A DNA stretch of 64,000 nucleotides. Source: Anaerostipes sp. 992a. GTDB lineage: Bacteria > Bacillota > Clostridia > Lachnospirales > Lachnospiraceae. Below the pieces are notes generated by a model, which was given only the letters and a program-made list of their open reading frames with translations, was not told the DNA's origin and ran no database searches. How positions within the stretch are numbered: position 1 is the stretch's first letter; every line of letters begins with the position of its first letter. The translations under genes were made by a program, and so were the position numbers. The DNA is taken from positions 620,001 through 684,000 of the forward strand of contig NZ_MJIG01000004.1 in NCBI RefSeq assembly GCF_001940245.1, in the 5' to 3' direction. This document shows positions 53,332-61,845 of this stretch, one piece after another.

Positions 53332-54192
53332 TTAGATATCCTCCTCATCATCATCATCGTCTAAGGAACCCGGTCCAGCAGCCATTGCTGCTTTCTTCGC
53401 ATTGATTCCAACCATTTTAATGTTATAGAACAAGATTGCAAATAATCCTGCTACAACTGTAACGGATACCAGATTTAATCCCATACCTGCTGCTAATGTA
53501 AATCCAAAGAAGAATGGAATAAAGTCCGTTACTTTATCTACTACCTGTTTTAACAGAATCGCAATACCAACACAAGGAAGCATACTACCTACTGTAAATA
53601 ATGTCTTCATAGCAATTCCATCCATTGGCAATGCTACTTTGATTGCTTCTACTACAGGAACTCCAAGCTTACACATTACAACTGCAGGAAGAAAACTACA
53701 GATAATGTGAGAAATCCAAGGAAGCACCATATCTACGGCGTAAAGTTTTTTGAAATCTCCTTTTTCAACTGCCTTCCATCCAATATGCTGCCATACCAGA
53801 TTGATCGTAGCTGTTCCGTAGAATAATACAGTACCAAGTGTACCTACCATTGCACCGAAAGATGTAGCCATTCCGATTCCTTCTGCAGATGCAGGATCTA
53901 GTCCATAAGAATCTAATGCTAACATTGCTAAAGGAATACCGATATAAGATACGGCACGAACGTCAGCAGATACAGTTCCACCAGGTGTTACTAATGCGAT
54001 ATAAACAAGCTGCATTGCTGCACCAACCATGATTCCTAAAGGAATGTTTCCTAATACGATACCACATACTAAACCACCAACCAATGGTCGTCCTAATGTA
54101 TAGTTTCCAATTACAGTACCACCCATACCAGGCATACTGGATAAGCAGGCAAAAATACCTAAGATGACTGCTTGTAACCAACTAATTGTCAT
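53332..54192 (-). CDS. levF: PTS mannose/fructose-family IIC component
   Basis: A 286-residue EIIC with about eight hydrophobic segments and conserved LGNIPLGIMVGAAMQLVYIA and PGGTVSADVRAVSYIGIPLA. It ends in an acidic tail (DDDDDEED). It overlaps or touches the IID gene. Confidence 0.92.
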   Translation of the reverse strand: MTISWLQAVILGIFACLSSMPGMGGTVIGNYTLGRPLVGGLVCGIVLGNIPLGIMVGAAMQLVYIALVTPGGTVSADVRAVSYIGIPLAMLALDSYGLDPASAEGIGMATSFGAMVGTLGTVLFYGTATINLVWQHIGWKAVEKGDFKKLYAVDMVLPWISHIICSFLPAVVMCKLGVPVVEAIKVALPMDGIAMKTLFTVGSMLPCVGIAILLKQVVDKVTDFIPFFFGFTLAAGMGLNLVSVTVVAGLFAILFYNIKMVGINAKKAAMAAGPGSLDDDDDEEDI

Positions 54193-54242
54193 AATTTTTT
54201 TCCTCCATATTCTCTTTTCATATGTTCCTATGAAAATCTATT

Positions 54243-54740
54243 TTATTTAAATCCGAATTGACCTCTGAATTTATCCCATGTTCCAATGGAAGCTTCTTTT
54301 ACTAATGCAAATTCTACTTCGTATCCTGCTTTTGTAATTGCTTCAATAGCTTCTGCTTCTTCCTGTGTAATGGACTGGTTATTACCAAGCTTTACTGCTC
54401 CTGGGCGGTCATTACATGGTCCAATGATTACTTTTTTCACATCACTTGGAACAAATCCATCGTCTACCAGAATCTTTTTCATCTGGATCGGATCTTTTGT
54501 AATCAGGAAATATTGGTCATTACTATCTAATACCTTCTGGCATTTTTTCTTCCATGCATCATAGGTCCATACAAAAGTCTTTTTTGTACTTGCACTCTTA
54601 TATGCCATCTTCAATGCCTGTGTATTTGCTGCACGATCGTTTACTGCAATTAATCCATCGCATGGATACTCAACGGACCATCTTGTTACTGTTTGTCCAT
54701 GAATCATACGGTCATCGATTCTTAAAAATGAAATTGACAT
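54243..54740 (-). CDS. levE: PTS mannose/fructose-family IIB component
   Basis: A 165-residue EIIB with the phosphohistidine in RIDDRMIHGQTVTRW (His14). It transfers phosphate from IIA to fructose or another hexose. Spaced normally between the IIA and IIC genes. Confidence 0.92.
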   Translation of the reverse strand: MSISFLRIDDRMIHGQTVTRWSVEYPCDGLIAVNDRAANTQALKMAYKSASTKKTFVWTYDAWKKKCQKVLDSNDQYFLITKDPIQMKKILVDDGFVPSDVKKVIIGPCNDRPGAVKLGNNQSITQEEAEAIEAITKAGYEVEFALVKEASIGTWDKFRGQFGFK

Positions 54741-54751
54741 ATTCCTACCTC

Positions 54752-55189
54752 CTAAATATCATCTTCTTCATCTGCGTCATCCTGAGGTGCCAGAACAAAT
54801 TCTTTTATAGCGTCTTTTGCTTCGCTTACCAGACTTGCTTTCAGCATCTCGTCATCAACATCGTCCTTCATTAATGTAGCTGTTAATGCCATTGCAAGGT
54901 TCATTCCACCAAAGATTATAAGATTCTTGTCCAGACCCTTGTTAGAAATCTGTTCAATTGCATTGGTCAATGGTGACCCACCTACAATATCTCCCAAAAG
55001 GATAATTCCGTCATCTTCTGTAATTCCACTGATGGAATCTGCGAATTTAGCAGCGAATTCGTCGGCACTCATTCCATCTTCCAGTCCAACACTGATGACA
55101 TCTTCTCTTTCTCCTCCTGCAAGCATTGCCAGCACACTTTTCAATCCTGGAGCAAATGTTCCATGACTAACTAATACTACATACTTCAT
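54752..55189 (-). CDS. levD: PTS mannose/fructose-family IIA component
   Basis: A 145-residue EIIA with active His in VLVSHGTFAPG (about residue 9) and ILLGDIVGGSPLTNA. First gene of the operon, after the three response-regulator-like sites. The C-terminus is acidic (QDDADEEDDI). Confidence 0.92.
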   Translation of the reverse strand: MKYVVLVSHGTFAPGLKSVLAMLAGGEREDVISVGLEDGMSADEFAAKFADSISGITEDDGIILLGDIVGGSPLTNAIEQISNKGLDKNLIIFGGMNLAMALTATLMKDDVDDEMLKASLVSEAKDAIKEFVLAPQDDADEEDDI

Positions 55190-55257
55190 CCTTTTCTCCT
55201 TTCTTTTATTCGTTCTTTATTTACAAACATATTGTAACAATTGCACAAAAAAAAGAC

Positions 55258-55317
55258 ATCTGTAAATTGTCATTAAACACAATTCACAAATGTCATTTTC
55301 TAAATGACAAATGTCAT
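55258..55317 (-). promoter_or_regulatory. Three tandem regulator sites before the lev-type PTS operon
   Basis: A perfect inverted repeat ATGACA-N2-TGTCAT lies at 55304-55317. Two weaker copies share the TGTCAT half at 55291-55296 and 55268-55273. The spacing of 21 and 23 bp is about two helical turns. No consensus -35 box is visible, which suits an activated promoter. The same motif occurs at 60535. Confidence 0.72.
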
Positions 55318-55318
55318 A

Positions 55319-56635
55319 TTACTTTTTTAACATATCATCAATATCATTCTTTATTTTTTGTATATTTTCGTCAAATCCTTCTTCCAGCATCATTAGTTTT
55401 AAAATTTCATTGTCAATATATTCCATAATCGTATCATATTCCCGAAATTTTGGTTTTTCCTCTGCCTGTTCCATTACTTCATTTAACAATTCGACCTTTA
55501 CAATGGTATCCTCGCCCATATATTCATCCAATATTTTTTCTGCCTTTTTAGAATTGGTTACATCCTTAAGAGGCGAGATTCCCTGTGAATATCGAAATAA
55601 TTTTTCCTGTGTATCTCGATTGTAGGTCAACTCCTTTAAAAACTTCCACGCCATCTGGCTGTTCTTGCTTCTATTATTGATTCCTATTAACAGATTATCT
55701 ACATCCGACTTACTCTCTCCACTCGGTCCGGTCGGCAGCTTGATACAGTCCCATTCAAATTCGAAATATTTATTAATCTTCCATGGATAAGGCTTGTAGG
55801 TACGAAATTCTGAGAATTTCATAGGCTGAAATGCCACCTTTCCAGTATCAAAGTCATTGGAGGTTGGATTGGAAAATCCAGAAAGTTCATTGATCTTTTT
55901 CGTAAAAAGAATGGATTCCTCCACCTCTTCTCCAGTCAGGTTGCATTTTGTCCCCGCCTTATTAAATAGCGATGCTCCATTGCTATAGAGTGCATTCTTC
56001 CACTTATACCCATATACACCATACTGATCCACTTTTCCATCCCCATCGGTATCCTTTGTCACCTTTTTACAGATTTCATAAAAATCCTCCCACGTCCAAT
56101 CCTCCTTTGGCATTGCTATGTTCTCCTTCTCCAAAAGAGTCTTGTTGACAAACATCAGCGTTGGTACACTTTCATAAGGAAGGGCATACTGACTCCCTTC
56201 ACATTCTCCTTCCCGGTAGCTTCCCTGATAATAATCCTCCTCATGGAAAGAGGGATCCTTTGCAATCAAAGAATCCAGATTCTTTAATACTCCTACAGAG
56301 GAAAAGGTATTAAAATCCTCTGAAAGAACCATAAATACATCTGGCAGCTCTCCATCTATGGCTTTTTGAGAAAGCCACTCAGAATAATCATCCTTTAAGA
56401 TACCGCTATCATATCGAATCGTCACATTGGGATATTTTTTTTCAAATTCCTCAATCGTCTCATCAATGATCCGATAACAATCATCATCCGGTACATCCCA
56501 CTGATTACCTGCAAACATGCCAAAAGTAAGTACAACCTTTTGTTCTTTTGGTTTTAACACTAATGAACACGTCAATATGCTAAAAATCAATCCACATACT
56601 ACCAGACGTCTCCACCAAACCGCTGTTTTACTCAT
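55319..56635 (-). CDS. Membrane-tethered extracellular solute-binding protein (family 1)
   Basis: A 438-residue sugar-binding-type protein with an N-terminal hydrophobic anchor (about residues 9-27) but no clear lipobox. It contains DTDGDGKVDQYGVYGY and the usual two-lobed pattern. No ABC permease or ATPase gene is near. It lies one gap after the response regulator, so it may be a sensor subunit for the kinase and not a transporter part. Confidence 0.83.
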   Translation of the reverse strand: MSKTAVWWRRLVVCGLIFSILTCSLVLKPKEQKVVLTFGMFAGNQWDVPDDDCYRIIDETIEEFEKKYPNVTIRYDSGILKDDYSEWLSQKAIDGELPDVFMVLSEDFNTFSSVGVLKNLDSLIAKDPSFHEEDYYQGSYREGECEGSQYALPYESVPTLMFVNKTLLEKENIAMPKEDWTWEDFYEICKKVTKDTDGDGKVDQYGVYGYKWKNALYSNGASLFNKAGTKCNLTGEEVEESILFTKKINELSGFSNPTSNDFDTGKVAFQPMKFSEFRTYKPYPWKINKYFEFEWDCIKLPTGPSGESKSDVDNLLIGINNRSKNSQMAWKFLKELTYNRDTQEKLFRYSQGISPLKDVTNSKKAEKILDEYMGEDTIVKVELLNEVMEQAEEKPKFREYDTIMEYIDNEILKLMMLEEGFDENIQKIKNDIDDMLKK

Positions 56636-56638
56636 TGT

Positions 56639-57307
56639 CTATTTTCTCCTGTACTTTGCTGAACCTGATTGCACTTCCCATATGGCCAGTTGGGTGCGAT
56701 CTCTTAAGTTTAGCTTATTTAAGATACTACTCAAATAATTTCTGACCGTACCTTCAGACAGACTGATCGCCTTTGCGATTTCTTTATTAGACATCCCCCT
56801 GCCAATCAACTTGATGATCTCCCATTCCCCATCGGTCAATTCGTCTACATTCTCCGCTTCAATCATAATATCATAGTTGCTCTGTGCCATTTCAGAAAAA
56901 AGCTCCACTACTTTGCTGGCAATTCCCGGATTGATCATTGCACCCCCCTGGTGTACGGTGCGAATTGCTTTTTCTAGTTCATCCATGGAAATCCCTTTTA
57001 ACAGATATCCGCTTGCACCATATTTCAATGCACTAAATACAAATTCATCATCATCAAAGGTAGTCAATATAATAATCTTTATCTGTGGATATCTTTCTTT
57101 AATCATTCTGGTACATTGCACACCATCCATCTCCGGCATACGTACATCCATCAAAATTACATCTGGTTTTTCTTTTTGAACCAGCCTAATCACTTCGTTT
57201 CCATTTCCTGCAGTACCAATTACAGAGATTTCTTCTCTGATTCCCAATACGATCTGCAGACTCTGACGAATCAATTCCTGATCATCTGCTATTAATACTT
57301 TAATCAT
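56639..57307 (-). CDS. NarL/LuxR-family response regulator
   Basis: A 222-residue regulator. The receiver domain (about 1-120) has the phospho-acceptor Asp in VILMDVRMPEMDG and acidic DDQ at the start. The C-terminal LuxR-type HTH includes MSNKEIAKAISLSEGTVRNYLS. The ATG at 57307 overlaps the kinase stop (ATGATTAA), so I prefer it to 57316. It is the likely binder of the TGACA-N2-TGTCA sites. Confidence 0.93.
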   Translation of the reverse strand: MIKVLIADDQELIRQSLQIVLGIREEISVIGTAGNGNEVIRLVQKEKPDVILMDVRMPEMDGVQCTRMIKERYPQIKIIILTTFDDDEFVFSALKYGASGYLLKGISMDELEKAIRTVHQGGAMINPGIASKVVELFSEMAQSNYDIMIEAENVDELTDGEWEIIKLIGRGMSNKEIAKAISLSEGTVRNYLSSILNKLNLRDRTQLAIWEVQSGSAKYRRK

Positions 57308-58616
57308 AATTTTCACTCCATCTTATCGGTATCTTTGCTACAATACAAAATCCATTGCTTCCATCATAAGAAACTTTCCCATTGAGCATATGAATCCTTT
57401 CTTCAATATGGATCAATCCAAATCCTGTATGAATCTCTTCACAGCCAATTCCGTCATCCTGTATCGTAAGAATCAACCACTTATCCTCTTTCTTTATATT
57501 CACATGTATGTTGTCGGCTTTTCCATGCCGGATTGCATTTGTGATTCCTTCCTGGACCACTCGATAAATCATATCTTCCTCATCTGTATTAAATTTCAAC
57601 TCTGGTACCTGAAGATTATAATAAATCTGTACATTTGACATCAGTACCGTATCCTCAATCAGTTTTTCCAGCGCCTCTTCCAGATTATGGTGTTCCAATG
57701 CATCGGGACGCAATTTATTTACAGAACGCCGGATATCATCAATTCCTTTTCTCGCCACCTGAGACATTTGATTTAACTGCTTCTTCGTTCCCTCAATAGA
57801 ATAGTCAATCATAGCAATACAGGCATCTATCCCAACCGAAAGACCGGTCATGGTATGTCCAAGGGTATCATGGATCTCCCTGGCAATTCGATTTCGTTCT
57901 TTTGTTTCTCCCATCTTTTCCCTCATACCAGCATAATCCTTTAGCTGCTCATTCATCTCCTTTAACTGCTCATTAGCCGTCTGAAGCTGAATATTTAACA
58001 AAGCAATTCTGGCATTTTCCTTCATCTGATTCTTCATAGAAATAATCATATAAGCAATAAAAGCAATGTGATTGACAGAAACCAACATATTCCTGATTCC
58101 AAGTAGCAGCGTACTATATTGTGTACTATATACACTTAATATTTCCTCAAAAGATATCGTAGGAATTATAGACGATACGATATCATAGTCTGCAAATATA
58201 TAAATCAGTCCCATAATTACTAAGAATAACCCTCGATTATGCTTATCGCGAATGGAAGTTACAATATCCGCAACTACCAACAATAAGATTCCATTATAGC
58301 TTATATATAAACATCGAATGACTATAAGACATAGGATTATCTCAATCACATAAATGCCAACGGAAACAACCGATTTATGTTTGAATTGCTTTCGTACCTC
58401 AATAATATAAAGCAACAGAAAAAAGGTAAGAAAGACAATCACGGTTGATTTTGTCGCTTCTTTGGGAAGATAGGAGATATCCTCCAAAAAATTTCTGGCC
58501 ATATAATTTTCATTAATGGTATTAAATGTTACCATCATGACAGCAGAAAGAAATGCCAGTATAGCGAAGTTTAACAAACTCATAAATAATCTTAAGTAAT
58601 ATAAATTCCGACTCAT
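57300..58616 (-). CDS. NarL-type sensor histidine kinase
   Basis: A 438-residue kinase with six to seven N-terminal hydrophobic segments (about 1-200), a coiled-coil region (about 205-245) and a HisKA_3 domain with the phospho-His in REIHDTLGHTMTG. The ATP-binding domain carries VVQEGITNAIRHGKA and IQDDGIGC. AAAGAGGCATT precedes the ATG at 58616; the ATG at 58637 overlaps the previous gene. Lacking a large external loop, it may sense through the binding proteins encoded beside it. Confidence 0.92.
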   Translation of the reverse strand: MSRNLYYLRLFMSLLNFAILAFLSAVMMVTFNTINENYMARNFLEDISYLPKEATKSTVIVFLTFFLLLYIIEVRKQFKHKSVVSVGIYVIEIILCLIVIRCLYISYNGILLLVVADIVTSIRDKHNRGLFLVIMGLIYIFADYDIVSSIIPTISFEEILSVYSTQYSTLLLGIRNMLVSVNHIAFIAYMIISMKNQMKENARIALLNIQLQTANEQLKEMNEQLKDYAGMREKMGETKERNRIAREIHDTLGHTMTGLSVGIDACIAMIDYSIEGTKKQLNQMSQVARKGIDDIRRSVNKLRPDALEHHNLEEALEKLIEDTVLMSNVQIYYNLQVPELKFNTDEEDMIYRVVQEGITNAIRHGKADNIHVNIKKEDKWLILTIQDDGIGCEEIHTGFGLIHIEERIHMLNGKVSYDGSNGFCIVAKIPIRWSENYD

Positions 58617-58627
58617 AATGCCTCTTT

Positions 58628-59608
58628 CTATTGCCATCTGCTGATGTCAAATTCCTCAATATTATTTTTCGTGATCATTTCCACTGGAATGACCACATTG
58701 GCATCTATCTCTTCGCCATTCAAAATCTGATACGCCGATTTGATTGCCTGTGCTCCTATCTTTTTGGGAAACTGGGCAGAAGTGCCTGTCATCATTCCCT
58801 CCGCGATCAATTTTTTCGCCTCCGGAGAGCCATCCACTCCATACACCAGAACACCTTCTCTGCAATTCTTGCTGTCTAAAGCTGCCAACGCTCCCATAGC
58901 TGCCGGATCATTTAATGCCATGATCACATCGATGTATGTATGTTCCTCAATAATCTGTTCTACCTTTGGCAACGCACGTTCAATCTGCCCTTGCGTATCC
59001 GTTTCTGCAATCACCTGGTACTCCGTATGTCCTTCAATCGTATCCAAAAACCCCTGTATTCTGTCTACTCCGGATTTTGCTTCCTTATGTGTCAAAAGAA
59101 CTATATTCGCACTTTTCCTTTTCTTCATCATATCCTTTGCACATTGTACTCCCGCCTGATAATTATCAGATACAATGGTCGTAGCTGCCAGTTCCTTTTG
59201 ATAAACCGGTGCATCTAACACAATTACCGGAATACCCGCTTTTTTGGCAGCCTCTAATCCCGGCCCCACTTCCTTCCAGTCTACTGGATTCAAAAAAATG
59301 GCATCCACATTCTGTTCGATCAGATACTGAATCTGCTGATTCTGCTTATCCTGATCCAGGGCCGGATCCAAAGTGAGCAATCGATCTCCCTTTTTTTCTA
59401 TCTGACGACGAATCTCGTTATTTAGTATCTTATAATACTGGTTATTCATAGTCATATAAGTGGCTCCAAATACTTTTTTATGTGTTCCGTAGTTATTATA
59501 AAAAATAACAAATATTTTTGCATAAATCAAAATAAACATGCCAAAAAAGCATATGACTAAAAATATACCTGCCGTTTTTCTCCATTTTTTAACCTGTTCC
59601 CAATCCAT
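58628..59608 (-). CDS. Membrane-tethered RbsB-type sugar-binding protein
   Basis: A 326-residue periplasmic-binding-protein-like I fold (LacI/RbsB type) with an N-terminal anchor (about residues 12-36) and no lipobox. Motifs include DAIFLNPVDWKEVGPGLEAA, IPVIVLDAPV and ALNDPAAMGALAAL. It is encoded directly before the kinase with no transporter nearby. XylFII-LytS in Clostridium gives a precedent for a binding protein that signals through a kinase. Confidence 0.87.
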   Translation of the reverse strand: MDWEQVKKWRKTAGIFLVICFFGMFILIYAKIFVIFYNNYGTHKKVFGATYMTMNNQYYKILNNEIRRQIEKKGDRLLTLDPALDQDKQNQQIQYLIEQNVDAIFLNPVDWKEVGPGLEAAKKAGIPVIVLDAPVYQKELAATTIVSDNYQAGVQCAKDMMKKRKSANIVLLTHKEAKSGVDRIQGFLDTIEGHTEYQVIAETDTQGQIERALPKVEQIIEEHTYIDVIMALNDPAAMGALAALDSKNCREGVLVYGVDGSPEAKKLIAEGMMTGTSAQFPKKIGAQAIKSAYQILNGEEIDANVVIPVEMITKNNIEEFDISRWQ

Positions 59609-59652
59609 ATTTTCCTCATCTTCACATTATGCTCTTATCTTTACGCCGTCAC

Positions 59653-60465
59653 TTAAAATGCCCGGTCCAAAATATATCGAAGTCCTTCTTCATCATTTCT
59701 TTTTGTAACAATATCTGCCGCTTCTTTTACTTCCACGGAAGCATTTCCCATAGCAACTCCCAATCCTGCATATTGCAGCATATCAATATCGTTATGTCCA
59801 TCACCAAATGCAATAATTTCTTCTCTTTGCACCGAAAATATATCTTCTAAAATCCGAATTGCCGCTGATTTGGATGCAGCCATCGGCATCACTTCCAGAT
59901 AAGTATCCTTGGATTTATAAATTCTGATTTCCGGAAATTCCTGAACAAGGTTTTTTTCTAATCGGTCAATCTGATCGGCCTCTCCCATACAAAGAATCTT
60001 GTGTGTTTTCCGTGAAAAACCTTCGTCTGTAAAAGGAATCTCATCTGCCTCAATCTGAGTAATATCCATTTCCTGTTTTACCCAATACTCCTTTTTATCT
60101 TCCACCATCCAGGAATCTTCATAATAAAGATTTAAAGAAACCTCTGGTTCTTCCTGTTTGATATACATACATAATGCCTTCGTTTCCTTTTCGTCTAATA
60201 CAGAGCTGGCCATCGCCCTTCCATCAGCATCCACTACCAAAGCACCACTATAACAGACCATCGGTGCACGAACACCAATCTCATCTCTGATTCCTATCAT
60301 TCCTTTTGGCATTCTGGCAGAAACTAATACAAATGGGATTCCTTGCCCATCCAACTGTCGGATTCGTTCTTTAGATGCTTTGGGCACCTGGTGAGAAGTA
60401 TTTAATAATGTTCCGTCAATATCTGTAAAAACTGCTTTATAGTTTCCTTTTTTTATCCTATCCAT
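59653..60465 (-). CDS. HAD-family (Cof-type) sugar phosphatase
   Basis: A 270-residue HAD-IIB hydrolase. Motif I is FTDIDGTLLN, motif II VLVSARMP, and motifs III/IV ASKSAAI and AFGDGHNDIDML. Such enzymes dephosphorylate sugar phosphates or cofactors. It heads the sensor operon and follows a response-regulator-like site, so it may relieve sugar-phosphate build-up or tune the signal. Confidence 0.9.
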   Translation of the reverse strand: MDRIKKGNYKAVFTDIDGTLLNTSHQVPKASKERIRQLDGQGIPFVLVSARMPKGMIGIRDEIGVRAPMVCYSGALVVDADGRAMASSVLDEKETKALCMYIKQEEPEVSLNLYYEDSWMVEDKKEYWVKQEMDITQIEADEIPFTDEGFSRKTHKILCMGEADQIDRLEKNLVQEFPEIRIYKSKDTYLEVMPMAASKSAAIRILEDIFSVQREEIIAFGDGHNDIDMLQYAGLGVAMGNASVEVKEAADIVTKRNDEEGLRYILDRAF

Positions 60466-60534
60466 TGTCTAATTTCCTCCTTTTTCGTCCAATTATCCTA
60501 TAATAGTATACAATAATTACGCTCCTCCATCCAG

Positions 60535-60546
60535 TGACATATGTCA
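60535..60546 (-). promoter_or_regulatory. Regulator site before the sensor operon
   Basis: The perfect palindrome TGACATATGTCA matches the sites before the PTS operon. A -10-like TATACT lies about 30 bp downstream (60506-60511) with a poor -35, which suits an activated promoter. This suggests autoregulation of the two-component system. Confidence 0.68.
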
Positions 60547-60603
60547 TTTTTCCCTTTTATAGACAACGGGTTTTATTACCCAAAACATTCTTATACAATT
60601 AAG

Positions 60604-60642
60604 AAAAGCCCTGAAAGAAATCATTTCTTTCAAGGCCCTTTT
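60604..60642 (-). terminator. Terminator of the shikimate dehydrogenase gene
   Basis: GCCTTGAAAGAAAT and ATTTCTTTCAGGGC pair on the minus strand, flanked by A and T tracts. Confidence 0.88.
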
Positions 60643-60656
60643 ACATTTATTCTGAT

Positions 60657-61592
60657 TTAGTATGGAACATTCTCAGCCACATCTTTTAATGGTTCCACGC
60701 CTTCTTCTTCTCGTTTTGCTAAGAATTCTTTTAATTCCTGAGCTGGCATCTTCAATCCTGTGTATAATTCGAATGCACCTGCTCCCTGCCATAACAACAT
60801 GCCTTTTCCACCGATGACGTTCTCTTCCTTACAGCCATTTGCCAGAGCATCTTCCATTAATTTTGTCACTAATGGATTGTAGATAACATCATACACAACT
60901 AAGTCATCATTAAATACTGACATGTCTGTTACCAGTGATTGACCTTCGCTCATTGGTCTCATACCAACAGAAGTACCATTGATCAAAATGTCTGCCTTTC
61001 GAATGGTATCATGCATCAGCTCTTGTTCAGATAACGGATGGTATTCCATCTTGCAAGGCACTCCATCTGCCATCATATTTTCTCCAATCTTTCTCGCTTT
61101 TTCCAAGCCTTCTGCTCCGCGATTGAATACGGTTACAGATTTTGCTCCGTCTAATGCACACTGTACCATGATTGCTGTCGCAGCCCCGCCTGCTCCTAAT
61201 ACAACAATATCTTTATCTACAATGGATACTCCATGATCTTTCAGGTCCAACACAACCCCCATACCGTCTGTAATATGACCGGTTAATACGCCATTATCAT
61301 TTACAATAGTATTTACTGCTCCGATGAATTTTGCAGCTGGAGAAAGCTTATCCATGTTACGTGCCACTTCCTGCTTACATGGCATGGTAACATTACCTCC
61401 ACGCATATTTAATCTTCTCATTGCATCCAAAGAAGCCTTTACCTGTGTTTCATCTGTATCAAATGCTAAGTATGCACAATCAATTCCGTAGTAGTCAAAA
61501 CAAAAGTTATACATAATCGGTGATCCTGAATGCTTGATTGGTGTTCCGAATACTCCTAATAATCTTGTTTTACCTGAAATTCTTGTGTCCAT
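60657..61592 (-). CDS. aroE: Shikimate dehydrogenase family protein
   Basis: A 311-residue AroE-type enzyme. The substrate motif GTPIKHSGSPIMYNFCF and catalytic Lys in NVTMPCKQEVA are present. The NADP/NAD motif is VLGAGGAATAI, followed by VFNRGAEG. It reduces 3-dehydroshikimate to shikimate, or works in the reverse direction on quinate/shikimate. GGAGGAGAAAACT precedes the ATG at 61592. It stands apart from other aro genes and next to a symporter, so a catabolic role is possible. Confidence 0.87.
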   Translation of the reverse strand: MDTRISGKTRLLGVFGTPIKHSGSPIMYNFCFDYYGIDCAYLAFDTDETQVKASLDAMRRLNMRGGNVTMPCKQEVARNMDKLSPAAKFIGAVNTIVNDNGVLTGHITDGMGVVLDLKDHGVSIVDKDIVVLGAGGAATAIMVQCALDGAKSVTVFNRGAEGLEKARKIGENMMADGVPCKMEYHPLSEQELMHDTIRKADILINGTSVGMRPMSEGQSLVTDMSVFNDDLVVYDVIYNPLVTKLMEDALANGCKEENVIGGKGMLLWQGAGAFELYTGLKMPAQELKEFLAKREEEGVEPLKDVAENVPY

Positions 61593-61665
61593 AGTTTTCT
61601 CCTCCAAATTTAACATATTTTCGTTCCACACTTTAGTGCTTTAAAGTAATAACTCTATGTCTGGT

Positions 61666-61698
61666 ACTTTATCACGTTAAAGTATTGATGTCAATACT
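61666..61698 (-). promoter_or_regulatory. Promoter of aroE with inverted repeats
   Basis: TTGACA (61689-61694) and TAAAGT (61666-61671) are 17 bp apart on the minus strand. The -35 box lies in AGTATTGA-N2-TCAATACT (61681-61698), and the spacer holds ACTTTA-N6-TAAAGT. Both look like repressor or activator sites. Confidence 0.7.
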
Positions 61699-61774
61699 TT
61701 TTTTCATTTTTTTAAAAATTTCTTATATCTCTATGTAAAAACAAAAGGGAACAAAGTTTCCTATTCCACAAAAA

Positions 61775-61828
61775 AAGGAGCTTTGCTTAGAAGCAGAATC
61801 CATTCCTGCTTCTTTTGCAAAACTCCTT
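61775..61828 (-). terminator. Terminator of the symporter gene
   Basis: AAGGAGTTTTGC and GCAAAGCTCCTT enclose AGAAGCAG/CTGCTTCT on the minus strand, followed by TTTTT. Confidence 0.93.
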
Positions 61829-61845
61829 CCAATGTTCACAATATA

